From the NCBI GenBank assembly GCA_937981585.1, contig CALJOA010000060.1, forward strand, positions 47,605 through 111,604: a stretch of 64,000 nucleotides of DNA, read 5' to 3'. How positions within the stretch are numbered: position 1 is the first letter of the stretch; every line of letters starts with the position of its first letter. The stretch comes from an uncultured Pirellulaceae bacterium. GTDB lineage: Bacteria; Planctomycetota; Planctomycetia; Pirellulales; Pirellulaceae. A program made the translations under genes and the position numbers. The notes beneath the pieces were generated by a model. That model was not told the origin of the DNA, ran no database searches, and saw nothing but the letters and a program-made list of their open reading frames with translations. Positions 1 through 8,985 of the stretch are shown here, in pieces.

Positions 1-543
1 GACGAACTCCAACAACATATCGCACAAACGGAGTTACAAGTTTACGAATCTTTTGCAAAGGAAAATGGCGGCTTCCGTCAGATGCTTGAATCTCCATCGG
101 TGCGGCACGATCGCCTAGTGAAGGAAGTCCGCGACTCGACTCAAAAAGTTCTCAGTAACGCGTTCCGTAAAGTCTCATTGGAGTCGGTAATCACTCAACA
201 CAATATCGGCCCCGAACAACTCGTCAAATGGCTCAACAACAAGATTGTCGATGCACAGCCGAAACTTGATTCGTGCGGAGGTAGTTCAAGACTGTTGATC
301 GGATTGCCATCGCTCTCGGAGGGATCATTGCTGCCAGAGATGTTGGATAAGCAGTTCCAATTAAAGGGTTGTGACCTAAAGGGAACTGCCGGCAACTTTG
401 TGTTGTGTTTTGAAGTCGAAGACGTTTCGTTTGCTAACGTTGCGTTTCGGCTTCTTGAGGCTAGGCCCGATGCGATCGAACTGGTCAAGCGTATCCAAAC
501 GCGAAAAGACATCGAGTGGACAACGCTCGACGATCTGCTTTAG
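1..543 (+). CDS. C-terminal part of an unrecognised protein (5' end cut by window)
   Basis: The reading frame is open from base 1 and ends at a TAG at 541-543, so the visible 180 residues are the C-terminal part of a longer protein whose start lies outside the window. The first internal ATG is at 82, but in-frame coding continues upstream of it without a stop. No domain was recognised. The segment is soluble in character, with mixed helices, an alternating hydrophobic stretch around 'LLIGLPSLSEGSLL' and an acidic end 'TTLDDLL'. There is no membrane segment. It runs convergently towards the deoxyhypusine-synthase-like gene that follows on the other strand. Function unknown. Confidence 0.7.
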   Translation, partial: DELQQHIAQTELQVYESFAKENGGFRQMLESPSVRHDRLVKEVRDSTQKVLSNAFRKVSLESVITQHNIGPEQLVKWLNNKIVDAQPKLDSCGGSSRLLIGLPSLSEGSLLPEMLDKQFQLKGCDLKGTAGNFVLCFEVEDVSFANVAFRLLEARPDAIELVKRIQTRKDIEWTTLDDLL

Positions 544-596
544 GTCGACGATCTGCTGAACAGCCAGAGTGATGAACCGTTGGAGTGATTTGGAAG

Positions 597-1568
597 TTAG
601 TCTCCCAACACGTACGCGAAGATCAGCGGCGCGACGATCGAAGCGTCAGAGTTGATCATAAACCTTGGCGTGTCTGCCGAAATCTTGCACCAAGTGATCT
701 TTTCGTTGGGCACCGCCCCGGAATAAGAACCGTAAGACGTCGTCGAGTCTGAGATCTGCGCAAAGTAGCCCCAGAGCCGGATGTTCTTCTTCAAGTCCTG
801 AATGATCGTGGGGACCGCGCAAATCGCAAAATCACCAGCGATACCACCGGCAATCTGGAAGAATCCGATCGAAGCATTCGCCTCATTTTCCAGATACCAG
901 CTAACCAAGTGTTCCATCTGCTGGGTTCCGCTTTTGACCGCCGCGTGTGAGCTGATCTTCTGCTCGATCACTCTGGCAGCAAAGATATTGCCCAGCGTCG
1001 AGTCTTCCCAACCGGGGCTGTAAACCGGAATTCCTTTTTCATAAGCCGCCAACATCCAGGAGTCTTCTGGCGGAATCTGAAAATGAGGCTCCAACACCTT
1101 GGTTTCGAACAACTCGTAAAAGACTTCGAAGGGAAACATCGAGTCTCCCGAATCGGCCAGTCGCGAGCAGACGTTCATGAAGTTGTCTTCGATGTGACGC
1201 ATCACCGATTCAGGAATGCAGGTATCGGTTACTCGATTGAAACCTTGATCCAGCAGTTCGGTTTCAGCTTCTGGTGACAAATCGCGATAGTTTGAGACAA
1301 TGTGATAGTCGTTGTGTGCAACGAGGTTGAAGATGTCTTCTTCAAGGTTGGCCCCCGTACAGGAAATCGCATGCACCTTGTCTTGGCGGATCATTCTGGC
1401 AAGTGAAATGCCCAACTCTGCCGTACTCATGGCGCCACCAAGACTGACCAGCATTTTACCGCCGTCTGCCAAATGTTGCCGGTAAGCCTTCGCTGCGTCG
1501 AGCGTTTCTCGCGCGTTGAAATGCAGGAAATTTTGCTCCAGAAAACTGGAAATCGGTGAGTCAGCCAT
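597..1568 (-). CDS. Deoxyhypusine synthase family protein
   Basis: A 323-residue protein of the deoxyhypusine synthase (DHS) fold. The C-terminal motif 'SGAVPNEKITWCKI' matches the DHS signature in which the catalytic lysine sits in 'SWGKI'; here the lysine is K295. 'DASIVAPLIFAY' after it and the glycine-rich 'FFQIAGGIAGDFAI' also follow the family pattern. Classical DHS transfers an aminobutyl group from spermidine to eIF5A, but bacteria lack eIF5A; bacterial members are thought to act on free amines, for example making homospermidine, so the substrate here is uncertain. I chose the ATG at 1568; an in-frame TTG at 1595 would add nine residues but has no better ribosome site. No other polyamine gene is adjacent, though an N-carbamoylputrescine amidase lies at about 21 kb. 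Confidence 0.85.
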   Translation of the reverse strand: MADSPISSFLEQNFLHFNARETLDAAKAYRQHLADGGKMLVSLGGAMSTAELGISLARMIRQDKVHAISCTGANLEEDIFNLVAHNDYHIVSNYRDLSPEAETELLDQGFNRVTDTCIPESVMRHIEDNFMNVCSRLADSGDSMFPFEVFYELFETKVLEPHFQIPPEDSWMLAAYEKGIPVYSPGWEDSTLGNIFAARVIEQKISSHAAVKSGTQQMEHLVSWYLENEANASIGFFQIAGGIAGDFAICAVPTIIQDLKKNIRLWGYFAQISDSTTSYGSYSGAVPNEKITWCKISADTPRFMINSDASIVAPLIFAYVLGD

Positions 1569-1778
1569 ACGCCTATCGCCCGCTAGTTGAGGCAAAAAAG
1601 AAACGTCAATTGTTGCTTGGGTTCAACAGGTTCCAAAAAAGCAACGTGCGAAGTCCGAGGATTTTACAAGAACCCTGCGGTTTCAACAACTTGTTGGGGT
1701 TAGGCACAGTTGGAACCCCATTTGCATTTGTGGTCGGTATCAAATCAACTTGGAACCTCCGTCACAAAAGAAATATCA

Positions 1779-2630
1779 ATGCACGCCAACCAACTTGCAG
1801 AACTAGGTAGCTGGGTCGCCACAAACGCTGGGTCACTTATCTACGGTGAGAACGGACAGCCCGCGCTTGTCTCAACCGGCTACTGGACATCGTCAAGAAT
1901 ACGCCTAAACCGCTGGACGACGGCATTGAAAATGTTCGAGCAGGACTTCACAGACTCCACACCAAGTCACGATCCGTGGCCAGCGTTATCGATTGTTGTG
2001 CAAGAGATTCTGATGTCCGAACTCCTGACTCGAGTCTGGGCAGCGGTTGTATCGTCACACGACTGGTACCGACAATCCGACGAAATGCATGGACTGGCTC
2101 ACTCGGTACACGTTGGTCACATTGAAGCCAAAAATCGTGCGTTTCGCGTCATGCTGGAAGGCCGCGAGTTGAACGAAGAGATGTTTGATCAGATGAATGC
2201 TCTCCGAAGACGGATTGAACGTTGGACTGATCTTTTTCTTGGCCAGTTGCCCAGCGCCTCGGAATCTGCAAAGTTCGCATTTGATCGCAGCCGAGTTGCA
2301 GACTTTAACGAAGAACAAAATGAGTCGTTTGGCCCGGATCACACCATTCGCCTGAAAGTTCTGGCAGCCTCGTTTTCTTCAGACCTTCTCAGAAGCAACA
2401 TTGACTTTGCAGCAAACCCGGATCTCAATCGAGAGATTGCCGCTGGAATTCTTGGCTGCTTTCCATCAGACCGATTCGATTCGTTTGGGCTTCCAAAATC
2501 AGTGCGAACGATCTGGCTCGAGAAATCACAAACCGACACCCAATTGCTGATCGATCGTTTGGTTGAGTTTGAGAACCAAGCCGAAACTCGTCCGACCGAG
2601 AAAGTGCCTCACATTTGGAGTCGCAACTAA
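1779..2630 (+). CDS. Hypothetical protein, unrecognised
   Basis: A 283-residue, probably cytoplasmic protein starting at the ATG at 1779 ('MHANQLAELG'). An in-frame ATG at 1710 would add 23 residues of unconvincing composition. No signal peptide or transmembrane helix is visible. The sequence is mostly helical with many Trp, Arg and Glu residues ('ALRRRIERWTDLFLGQL'). I recognise no family. It is divergent from the DHS-like gene (about 210 bp shared upstream region) and convergent with the c-di-GMP regulator. It has the look of a planctomycete-specific protein of unknown function. Confidence 0.7.
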   Translation: MHANQLAELGSWVATNAGSLIYGENGQPALVSTGYWTSSRIRLNRWTTALKMFEQDFTDSTPSHDPWPALSIVVQEILMSELLTRVWAAVVSSHDWYRQSDEMHGLAHSVHVGHIEAKNRAFRVMLEGRELNEEMFDQMNALRRRIERWTDLFLGQLPSASESAKFAFDRSRVADFNEEQNESFGPDHTIRLKVLAASFSSDLLRSNIDFAANPDLNREIAAGILGCFPSDRFDSFGLPKSVRTIWLEKSQTDTQLLIDRLVEFENQAETRPTEKVPHIWSRN

Positions 2631-2648
2631 TCGCGTTTGGAGGCGAGG

Positions 2649-4823
2649 CTATTGGATACGTGACCAATCCTTCTCAAGAATCTCGTCGGTGTCTTTAGCC
2701 TCGACAGGTTTAGAGTATAGAAAACCCTGAAAGTAGTCGCACTGCAAGCCTTGCAGATAAGCCGCCTGAGCTGAGGTTTCGATGCCTTCTGCGATTACTT
2801 TGAGCCCGAGGTTTTGAGCCAATCCAATAATTGACCGAACGATCGCCTGGTGCTTTTTAGATTCGGATAAATTCGCCACGAACGAGCGATCAATCTTGAG
2901 CACTTTGAGCGGCATCTGGTGCAGGTACGAAAGCGACGAGTATCCTGTTCCGAAATCATCGATGCTTGTCGTCACCCCCATCGACTCGAGCCTCTCAAGC
3001 AACTCAATCATCTCGTCTGGCTTCTGCATCAGCAAGCTTTCGGTGACTTCGAGTTTGAGCTGACTTGCCGCGATTCCTGAACCGGCAAGTGCCGTTTGCA
3101 CGTGCTCAAGAAAATCTGAACCGCTGAATTGTCTCATCGAGACGTTAACGCTGATTTGAATCTCCCGGTCTGACTTCTGATTCCAAATGGTGGCCTGTTT
3201 ACAAGCCTGTTGAAGTACCCAATTGCCGATCTCGACAATCATCCCGTTGGACTCCGCGATCGGAATGAAGTCGTTGGGTGAAATGTTTCCGTGAACAGGA
3301 TGATGCCAGCGAATCAACGCTTCGAAACCAGCCGTTTGCATCGTGCTGGAATCGATAATCGGCTGGTAAGCCAACGACAATTCGTCCCGTCGAATCGCAT
3401 CCTTTAGTTCGCTGGCAATTTCCAGTCGCGCGGCCGACTCTTGTTGCATCCGATCTTCAAAGGCGCTGATACAATTTTCAGAGAACTGCTTGCCATGGTA
3501 CATCGCCGTGTCAGCTTGACGCATAATTTCGTCCACCGAAGCGTTTTTCTGTGAAACGACCACGACTCCGATGCTGACCCTTGCCAGAATTTCGCGACCG
3601 TTTATCGAAAACGGCGCCTTGATTCGCTCCTGAATTCGCTCGGCGACTTTCATCGCTTCGCCAATTTTGTTGATGCCTTCGATCAAGATGCCGAATTCGT
3701 CTCCGCCTAACCGTGACAAAACGGCTTCTGATTGACGTAGGCAGGAATCCAGTCGAGCTGATATCTGAATCAGGAATTCGTCACCGACATCATGGCCCAT
3801 TGAATCATTGATGAGCTTGAAATCGTTGACGTCGATGTAAAATACCGCGAAGCGTCGCGTTCCATTTCGTTTGTATTGTTCAACACAACGTTCCACGCGG
3901 TCGTGAAACAAAGTTCGATTAGGCAGCCGCGTCAGCGCGTCGGCGACTTTTCCTTCGGTAATGTCCGTCAGTGAACCAGCGATCCGCGTGGGTACTCCGT
4001 CCCCGTCGCGAACTGCCAGTCCACGGCAAAGCATCCAACGAAAACCGCCCGAGTGATCGGGCATTCGCAATTCGGTTTCAAAGTGGCTGCTTTCGCCGCA
4101 CAAGTGGGCTTCGAGGTCCGAAAGAACTCGGTCGCGATCTTCGTGAAACACCAGCTCCAACCACGACGTGCCGTGAGCAACCCAATTTGGATCCTCAATT
4201 CCGACCATGGCGATCCAGCGAGGGGAAAGATATATTTCACCAGTATCAAGATTCCAATCCCAGATGCCATCTCGCGTTCCTTGCGAGGCCAGAGCATATC
4301 GTTGCTCGCTTTCACGAAGCGCCTCCAACGCACGCATCAGCTTGAACTGGGCTTCGATTCGAGCGATCAAGCTCGCTTGTTGGATCGGTTTGGCAAGATA
4401 ATCGCTTGCACCGGCATCAAAACAACCGACGACTTGCGCTTCTTCTAAACTAGATGTCATCATAATGATGGGTAGGTCAGTACTGCCGTGCATCTGTCGC
4501 ATCATCCGCAAGGTAGAGAGGCCGTCCATCACCGGCATTGAAATGTCCATCAACACCAAATCGGGTTTGTTCGAATTCATCGAAGTCAGTGCTTCCTGAC
4601 CATTTTCGGCAGTCAGAATTTCGTATCCGGCGATCTCAAGGTGATGGGCAAGTAGCTTCCGCGTCACCATTTCGTCATCAACCACCAGAATCTTACCTGC
4701 AGATACTGCTGGCGAACCGGAAACAGTTGGCATCTGCTTTGGCGCGTCACGCTCTAGAGAGACAGCGGGAAAAACCAGCTGTTCCGATGAAGGCAAATTC
4801 GATTGTGGGCTATTGCGGATCAT
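2649..4823 (-). CDS. Response regulator with PAS, GGDEF and EAL domains (c-di-GMP turnover)
   Basis: A 724-residue response regulator. A receiver domain at about 44-160 has the acidic pair D49/D50 and phospho-acceptor D93 ('LMDISMPVMDG'). A PAS/PAC domain follows at about 172-292. The diguanylate cyclase domain at about 293-455 carries an intact GGDEF at 373-377, and no canonical RxxD inhibitory site is seen five residues before it. The EAL domain at about 470-715 keeps EAL at 501-503, N560, E592, DDFGTGYSSL at 622-631, K643, E679 and Q699, so both activities could be functional. Its ATG lies 9 nt downstream of the stop of the ammonium-transporter/histidine-kinase gene, which strongly suggests one transcript and a cognate pair. 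The output is therefore expected to be cyclic di-GMP synthesis or hydrolysis controlled by phosphorylation. Which activity dominates cannot be read from sequence. Confidence 0.95.
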   Translation of the reverse strand: MIRNSPQSNLPSSEQLVFPAVSLERDAPKQMPTVSGSPAVSAGKILVVDDEMVTRKLLAHHLEIAGYEILTAENGQEALTSMNSNKPDLVLMDISMPVMDGLSTLRMMRQMHGSTDLPIIMMTSSLEEAQVVGCFDAGASDYLAKPIQQASLIARIEAQFKLMRALEALRESEQRYALASQGTRDGIWDWNLDTGEIYLSPRWIAMVGIEDPNWVAHGTSWLELVFHEDRDRVLSDLEAHLCGESSHFETELRMPDHSGGFRWMLCRGLAVRDGDGVPTRIAGSLTDITEGKVADALTRLPNRTLFHDRVERCVEQYKRNGTRRFAVFYIDVNDFKLINDSMGHDVGDEFLIQISARLDSCLRQSEAVLSRLGGDEFGILIEGINKIGEAMKVAERIQERIKAPFSINGREILARVSIGVVVVSQKNASVDEIMRQADTAMYHGKQFSENCISAFEDRMQQESAARLEIASELKDAIRRDELSLAYQPIIDSSTMQTAGFEALIRWHHPVHGNISPNDFIPIAESNGMIVEIGNWVLQQACKQATIWNQKSDREIQISVNVSMRQFSGSDFLEHVQTALAGSGIAASQLKLEVTESLLMQKPDEMIELLERLESMGVTTSIDDFGTGYSSLSYLHQMPLKVLKIDRSFVANLSESKKHQAIVRSIIGLAQNLGLKVIAEGIETSAQAAYLQGLQCDYFQGFLYSKPVEAKDTDEILEKDWSRIQ

Positions 4824-4832
4824 TTGATATTC

Positions 4833-7800
4833 TTAAGCCAACAATTCCCCAAGTTCACGAAGCGTCGCCTCGATGCGCTCTTCCAATTCCGTCAACGTTT
4901 TTGGAATCAACTCCTGCTGATTGGCGTTCGCATAGTTCTCAAGCTTTTCAGCCGAGTCACAGATTGCAAGCAAAGAGGTATCACTGGCAGCGCCTTTTAG
5001 TTGATGTGCGATCGAACGCACTCGTGGAACATCGTTTTTCAGATTGGCTTGACGCAGTTCAACAATTCGCTCCGGCAACGTGTCTTTCATGATCGAAAGC
5101 AGCTGAAACTGAAGCTCTCGATTGCCGTTGCAACGCTGATCCATCGATACTTGATCAAAGTAAGTGTCGCTGCCACTCACGCCCAAACTCGAAACTGAAT
5201 TCGCATCGGCAGATGGAACTGATTGCTGGATTGCAGGCTCGGCGGCACGCAAAGCCGTCTCCGGGGACGGAGCTTCAGTTGGGTGCTTGTCTCCATGTCG
5301 GCGCTGCGGATGGACAGCAGACTTCGGCGGTTGAGCTTGAATAACGCGTGATCGAGTTGGCACCAACGCTGGACCAATTGGTTCACCCACGAATTCCATC
5401 GTCGCTGCCTGCAAACGCTCCATTGTGATCGGCTTGCAAAGGTAGTCGTTCATTCCCGCGTCCAAACAACGCTGCTTGAATCCGGCAATCACATTTGCGG
5501 TCAGGGCAACGATCGGTGTGCTGCGAAAGTCTGGATCGTTGGCCTGTTGCTCGAGCTCCCATTGGCGAATCTTCTTACTGGCGGTTAAGCCATCAAGGAT
5601 TGGCATGTGGCCATCCATCAAGACCATTCGATAGCTTCCAGTCTGAATCCTCTCCAATGCGGCTTGCCCGTTGGCAACAACCTCCGTCGTGTAACCGAGG
5701 CTCGAAAGCATTTGCTGAACGACAATTTGGTTGATCTGGTTGTCTTCAGCAATCAGGATATCGGCCGTAAACGATGGATCTAGTTCGATTGCCGAGGCGA
5801 CTTCATTGATCTCGTCAAGGGAAAATACCTTGCCCTTTATGTTACTTCGCACCGGAGGAGCAGTGTCAAGAGGAGCAGTATCTAGCGGCGCAACTTCAAT
5901 GTTGGCTGCCGGTGCTGGGCGGCTTTGTCGATTCTGGCAGACAACTGAAACAATTGAATCGAACAGTCGACTTTGTCTCGCTGGCTTTGTCATTGCCACT
6001 TGAATTCCTGCTTCTCGGAGTTCATCGCGGGTCATCAGATCATGATTGCTCGAAAGCATGATGATCGGAACGCTGGACAGCTCAGGATGGTCTTTCAGTT
6101 GCATCGCAACATCGCGACCGTCCATCACCGGCATGCAGAAATCAAGAATGATCAAGTCAAAGGGACGCTCGAGGCGTTGAGCGACCAGCAACTTTTGGAC
6201 AACAGCACTCGATTGTCGACAAACCGTTGACCTCATACCCCAACTCGCCAGCTGATTCTCAAGAATTTCGCAGTTGGTAGCGTTATCATCAACAATCAAA
6301 ACGTTGCAATTGGACAAGCCCTCCAGGACTTTCTCCAGATCCTGCTCTTCGGGAACTTCGTTTTCTATGACGACCATGGGAATTTCAAACCAGAAATTGG
6401 ACCCCTCTCCAGGTAAGCTATCTACTTTTAGCTTGCCGCCCATAAGCTGAACCAGATTACTGACGATCGTCAGTCCCAATCCGCTTCCACCGTACTTTCG
6501 AGTCGTCGACGGATCGGCTTGGACGAAGGACTCAAACAAACTTTCCTTGGCGTCGTCTTGGATCCCGATCCCGGTGTCTTGAACACTAAAGTGAATCACG
6601 CTTCCTCGTCGCGAAACACACAAGTTAATCTCACCCGTTTCGGTAAACTTAATGGCATTGCCCATTAGATTGATAATCGACTGCCGCAAACGCTCTGGAT
6701 CACCGTTGACCAGAAACGGCAAATCGGGGGCCAAACGGCAATTCATTTCCAGACCTTTGGTGTGAGCGCGGATGGCAAACTGCTCTGCCGTCGACTCCAT
6801 CAATTCCCGCAAATCGAATTCGACTTGTTCGAGCTCCAGTCGACCTGCTTCAATTTTTGAAAAGTCCAAGATGTCATTGATCAACGATAACAGCGTGTCT
6901 GCACTTGAGCGCGCAACGCTGATATAGTTTTCTTCTTTGGAATCCTGCTCGCTGGTTGCCAGTAAATCCAGCATTCCAATTACGCCGTTGAGTGGGGTAC
7001 GAATCTCATGGCTCATATTGGCCAGAAATTCACCTTTGGCGATGCTCTTGGCTTCTGCTACTTCGACTTCGGCCATCATGGACTGCTTGCGTTGGGTAAC
7101 ATCGTGAACCGTACCCAGCCAAACAACCAACCGGCCGTTCTCATCGCGAATCGGAACGATGCTTTCCAACAACCAACGTCGTTCGCCAGCGGGGTCAACA
7201 AATTCAGTCTCCAGATCTTTAACGGCTTCGCCGCGTTCAAAGTGGCCTGCAACTGATTGAGCCTGCTCGCCGTGCCAGGGAATCAGGAATTCCTGTTCCT
7301 GATCGATCAAAGCCGAAGACGAAGCGTACCCAAAGATCTGCAACAGCGTAGGATTGGCGGATTGGAATCGCCCGTTTTCGTCCAACTGATAAATACCAAC
7401 ACCGGCGTGTTTAAGCACCGACTGCAGGCGAAGTTTCTCGCCTTGCAAGATCTGGTTTGTAGTTTGATGCCCCAGAACTTCTTCGTCAACACGTGCGATT
7501 ACGGCGTTGTACTCTGACGCGATCTGGCCAACTTCAGTGTCGGTATCAGTTTCGATTCGCGTTGAAAAGTTGCCGGTATGACGATGTTGATTCATCGCAC
7601 CGAGCAAATCGGTAACCTCGTTGGTCGCACCATGCTCTACAACATTGAGCCCGATCTTCTCTTCACCAGCTTTAACCCGTAGTCGAGTAAAGAGACTAAG
7701 AATTTTGAGGGCGCCGTAAACGGTAGTAAAGCTAAATCCACACGCCGCCGCCGCACCAGTTACCTGGACTCCTATTTGTATCAAACGACTTCCTGCCGGT

Positions 7801-8807
7801 AGCATTTCGGTCGGGGCAAAGAAAGCGAACACTAAGGTGCCCCAAAGGCCAGCGGCTCCATGAACAGCAAATGCACCAACCGCATCGTCGACACCACATT
7901 TTCGAACCACTTCGATCGCCCACAGCGCCAGAATTCCACCGATCGCTCCGGCAAAAACTGCCGCCAATGGAGAGATTGCGAAACAGGCCCCAGTTACCGA
8001 AACTAGCCCCGCCAGGGCACCGCTGATTAAGTCGACGACATCTGTTTTACGAGTCCGGATCCATGACCAGAAAGACGCGGCAATCAAACCAGCAACTGCA
8101 CCGAGGTTGGTGTTGAGCAGGACGATCGAGACATTTTCGTCGGCAGAAAGTCCGCTTCCTCCGTTGAAACCCCACCAGCCGAACCACAAAAGAAAGCAAC
8201 CCATGATGGCCAGCGTCAGACTATGCCCACCTGTGAGTTTGCCACGTCGGTAGTTCCTTCGAGGGCCAATCGCAATCGCCGCCGCCAGCGCCGCGAATCC
8301 ACCACACAGGTGGACTACAGCAGTTCCAGCCCAGTCGACAAAGCCAAGTCGCGCCAGCCACCCGCTACCTGTGTTTTCAAGCGTTCCACCCCAGCACCAA
8401 TGTCCGATCAGCGGATACACGAATCCGCTCAGAACAAACACGATTACGAGGTAAGTTATCAACCGGGTTCGCTCGGCGATTGCACCACTGACAATCGTTG
8501 CAGCGGTACCACAGAAAACCATTTGAAACAGAAAGAAAGCACACAATTCGTTGCTTGACCAGAATTCGAAATGCGAACCGAACAAACCGTAGTTGGTTAC
8601 ACCGAACATGATCGAGAAACCGAAAGCCGCAAACACCAACATCGAAATTCCGAAATCCAAAAGATTTTTCACGGCGACGTTGATGCTGTTCTTAGCGCGA
8701 ATCATGCCGCTTTCGAGCAAACAAAATCCGGCTTGCATCAGAAACACCAGCGCCGCGCAGATGAGGACGAATCCAACGTCCATGTTTTCGGGGGTTGCAG
8801 GGGACAT
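4833..8807 (-). CDS. Ammonium transporter fused to hybrid sensor histidine kinase (Amt-PAS-HK-REC-REC-HPt)
   Basis: A 1324-residue fusion. Residues 1-375 are an Amt/Rh ammonium channel with about 11 membrane helices, keeping the substrate-site aspartate D158 and both pore histidines H166 and H316. A HAMP-like linker (about 380-440) leads to a PAS domain (about 460-575), then HisKA with H600 ('NMSHEIRTPLNG'), an ATPase domain with N717 and 'DTGIGI', two receiver domains (phospho-acceptors D889 and D1065) and a C-terminal HPt domain with H1268 ('AHQLKGAA'). All phosphorelay residues appear intact. Amt-histidine kinase fusions are known, for example from anammox planctomycetes, where ammonium binding is sensed by the Amt part. 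I chose the ATG at 8807; a TTG six codons upstream is also possible. No glnK/PII or glutamine synthetase gene is nearby, so this Amt is more likely a sensor than a bulk uptake channel. The REC-GGDEF-EAL gene follows at 9 nt. Confidence 0.95.
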   Translation of the reverse strand: MSPATPENMDVGFVLICAALVFLMQAGFCLLESGMIRAKNSINVAVKNLLDFGISMLVFAAFGFSIMFGVTNYGLFGSHFEFWSSNELCAFFLFQMVFCGTAATIVSGAIAERTRLITYLVIVFVLSGFVYPLIGHWCWGGTLENTGSGWLARLGFVDWAGTAVVHLCGGFAALAAAIAIGPRRNYRRGKLTGGHSLTLAIMGCFLLWFGWWGFNGGSGLSADENVSIVLLNTNLGAVAGLIAASFWSWIRTRKTDVVDLISGALAGLVSVTGACFAISPLAAVFAGAIGGILALWAIEVVRKCGVDDAVGAFAVHGAAGLWGTLVFAFFAPTEMLPAGSRLIQIGVQVTGAAAACGFSFTTVYGALKILSLFTRLRVKAGEEKIGLNVVEHGATNEVTDLLGAMNQHRHTGNFSTRIETDTDTEVGQIASEYNAVIARVDEEVLGHQTTNQILQGEKLRLQSVLKHAGVGIYQLDENGRFQSANPTLLQIFGYASSSALIDQEQEFLIPWHGEQAQSVAGHFERGEAVKDLETEFVDPAGERRWLLESIVPIRDENGRLVVWLGTVHDVTQRKQSMMAEVEVAEAKSIAKGEFLANMSHEIRTPLNGVIGMLDLLATSEQDSKEENYISVARSSADTLLSLINDILDFSKIEAGRLELEQVEFDLRELMESTAEQFAIRAHTKGLEMNCRLAPDLPFLVNGDPERLRQSIINLMGNAIKFTETGEINLCVSRRGSVIHFSVQDTGIGIQDDAKESLFESFVQADPSTTRKYGGSGLGLTIVSNLVQLMGGKLKVDSLPGEGSNFWFEIPMVVIENEVPEEQDLEKVLEGLSNCNVLIVDDNATNCEILENQLASWGMRSTVCRQSSAVVQKLLVAQRLERPFDLIILDFCMPVMDGRDVAMQLKDHPELSSVPIIMLSSNHDLMTRDELREAGIQVAMTKPARQSRLFDSIVSVVCQNRQSRPAPAANIEVAPLDTAPLDTAPPVRSNIKGKVFSLDEINEVASAIELDPSFTADILIAEDNQINQIVVQQMLSSLGYTTEVVANGQAALERIQTGSYRMVLMDGHMPILDGLTASKKIRQWELEQQANDPDFRSTPIVALTANVIAGFKQRCLDAGMNDYLCKPITMERLQAATMEFVGEPIGPALVPTRSRVIQAQPPKSAVHPQRRHGDKHPTEAPSPETALRAAEPAIQQSVPSADANSVSSLGVSGSDTYFDQVSMDQRCNGNRELQFQLLSIMKDTLPERIVELRQANLKNDVPRVRSIAHQLKGAASDTSLLAICDSAEKLENYANANQQELIPKTLTELEERIEATLRELGELLA

Positions 8808-8985
8808 GACGGTTGTAGTGATCAAGGAATGTTTACGGAATCTTTATCCTTTAAACATTGCTTACGAAACCACGTTCCGTTTATGTCTGAGAAGTATTCT
8901 CGGCATTAGTGCCGAAACTAAAACGTAGAATCGAAACTGCCATCACGATCCATCTAACCATGCAGCCAAACGCTTCAATTGCGTT

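Noticed and set aside
4538..5092. 184-codon plus-strand frame opposite the regulator/kinase junction
   Set aside because: Antisense to two well-supported genes; no family features.
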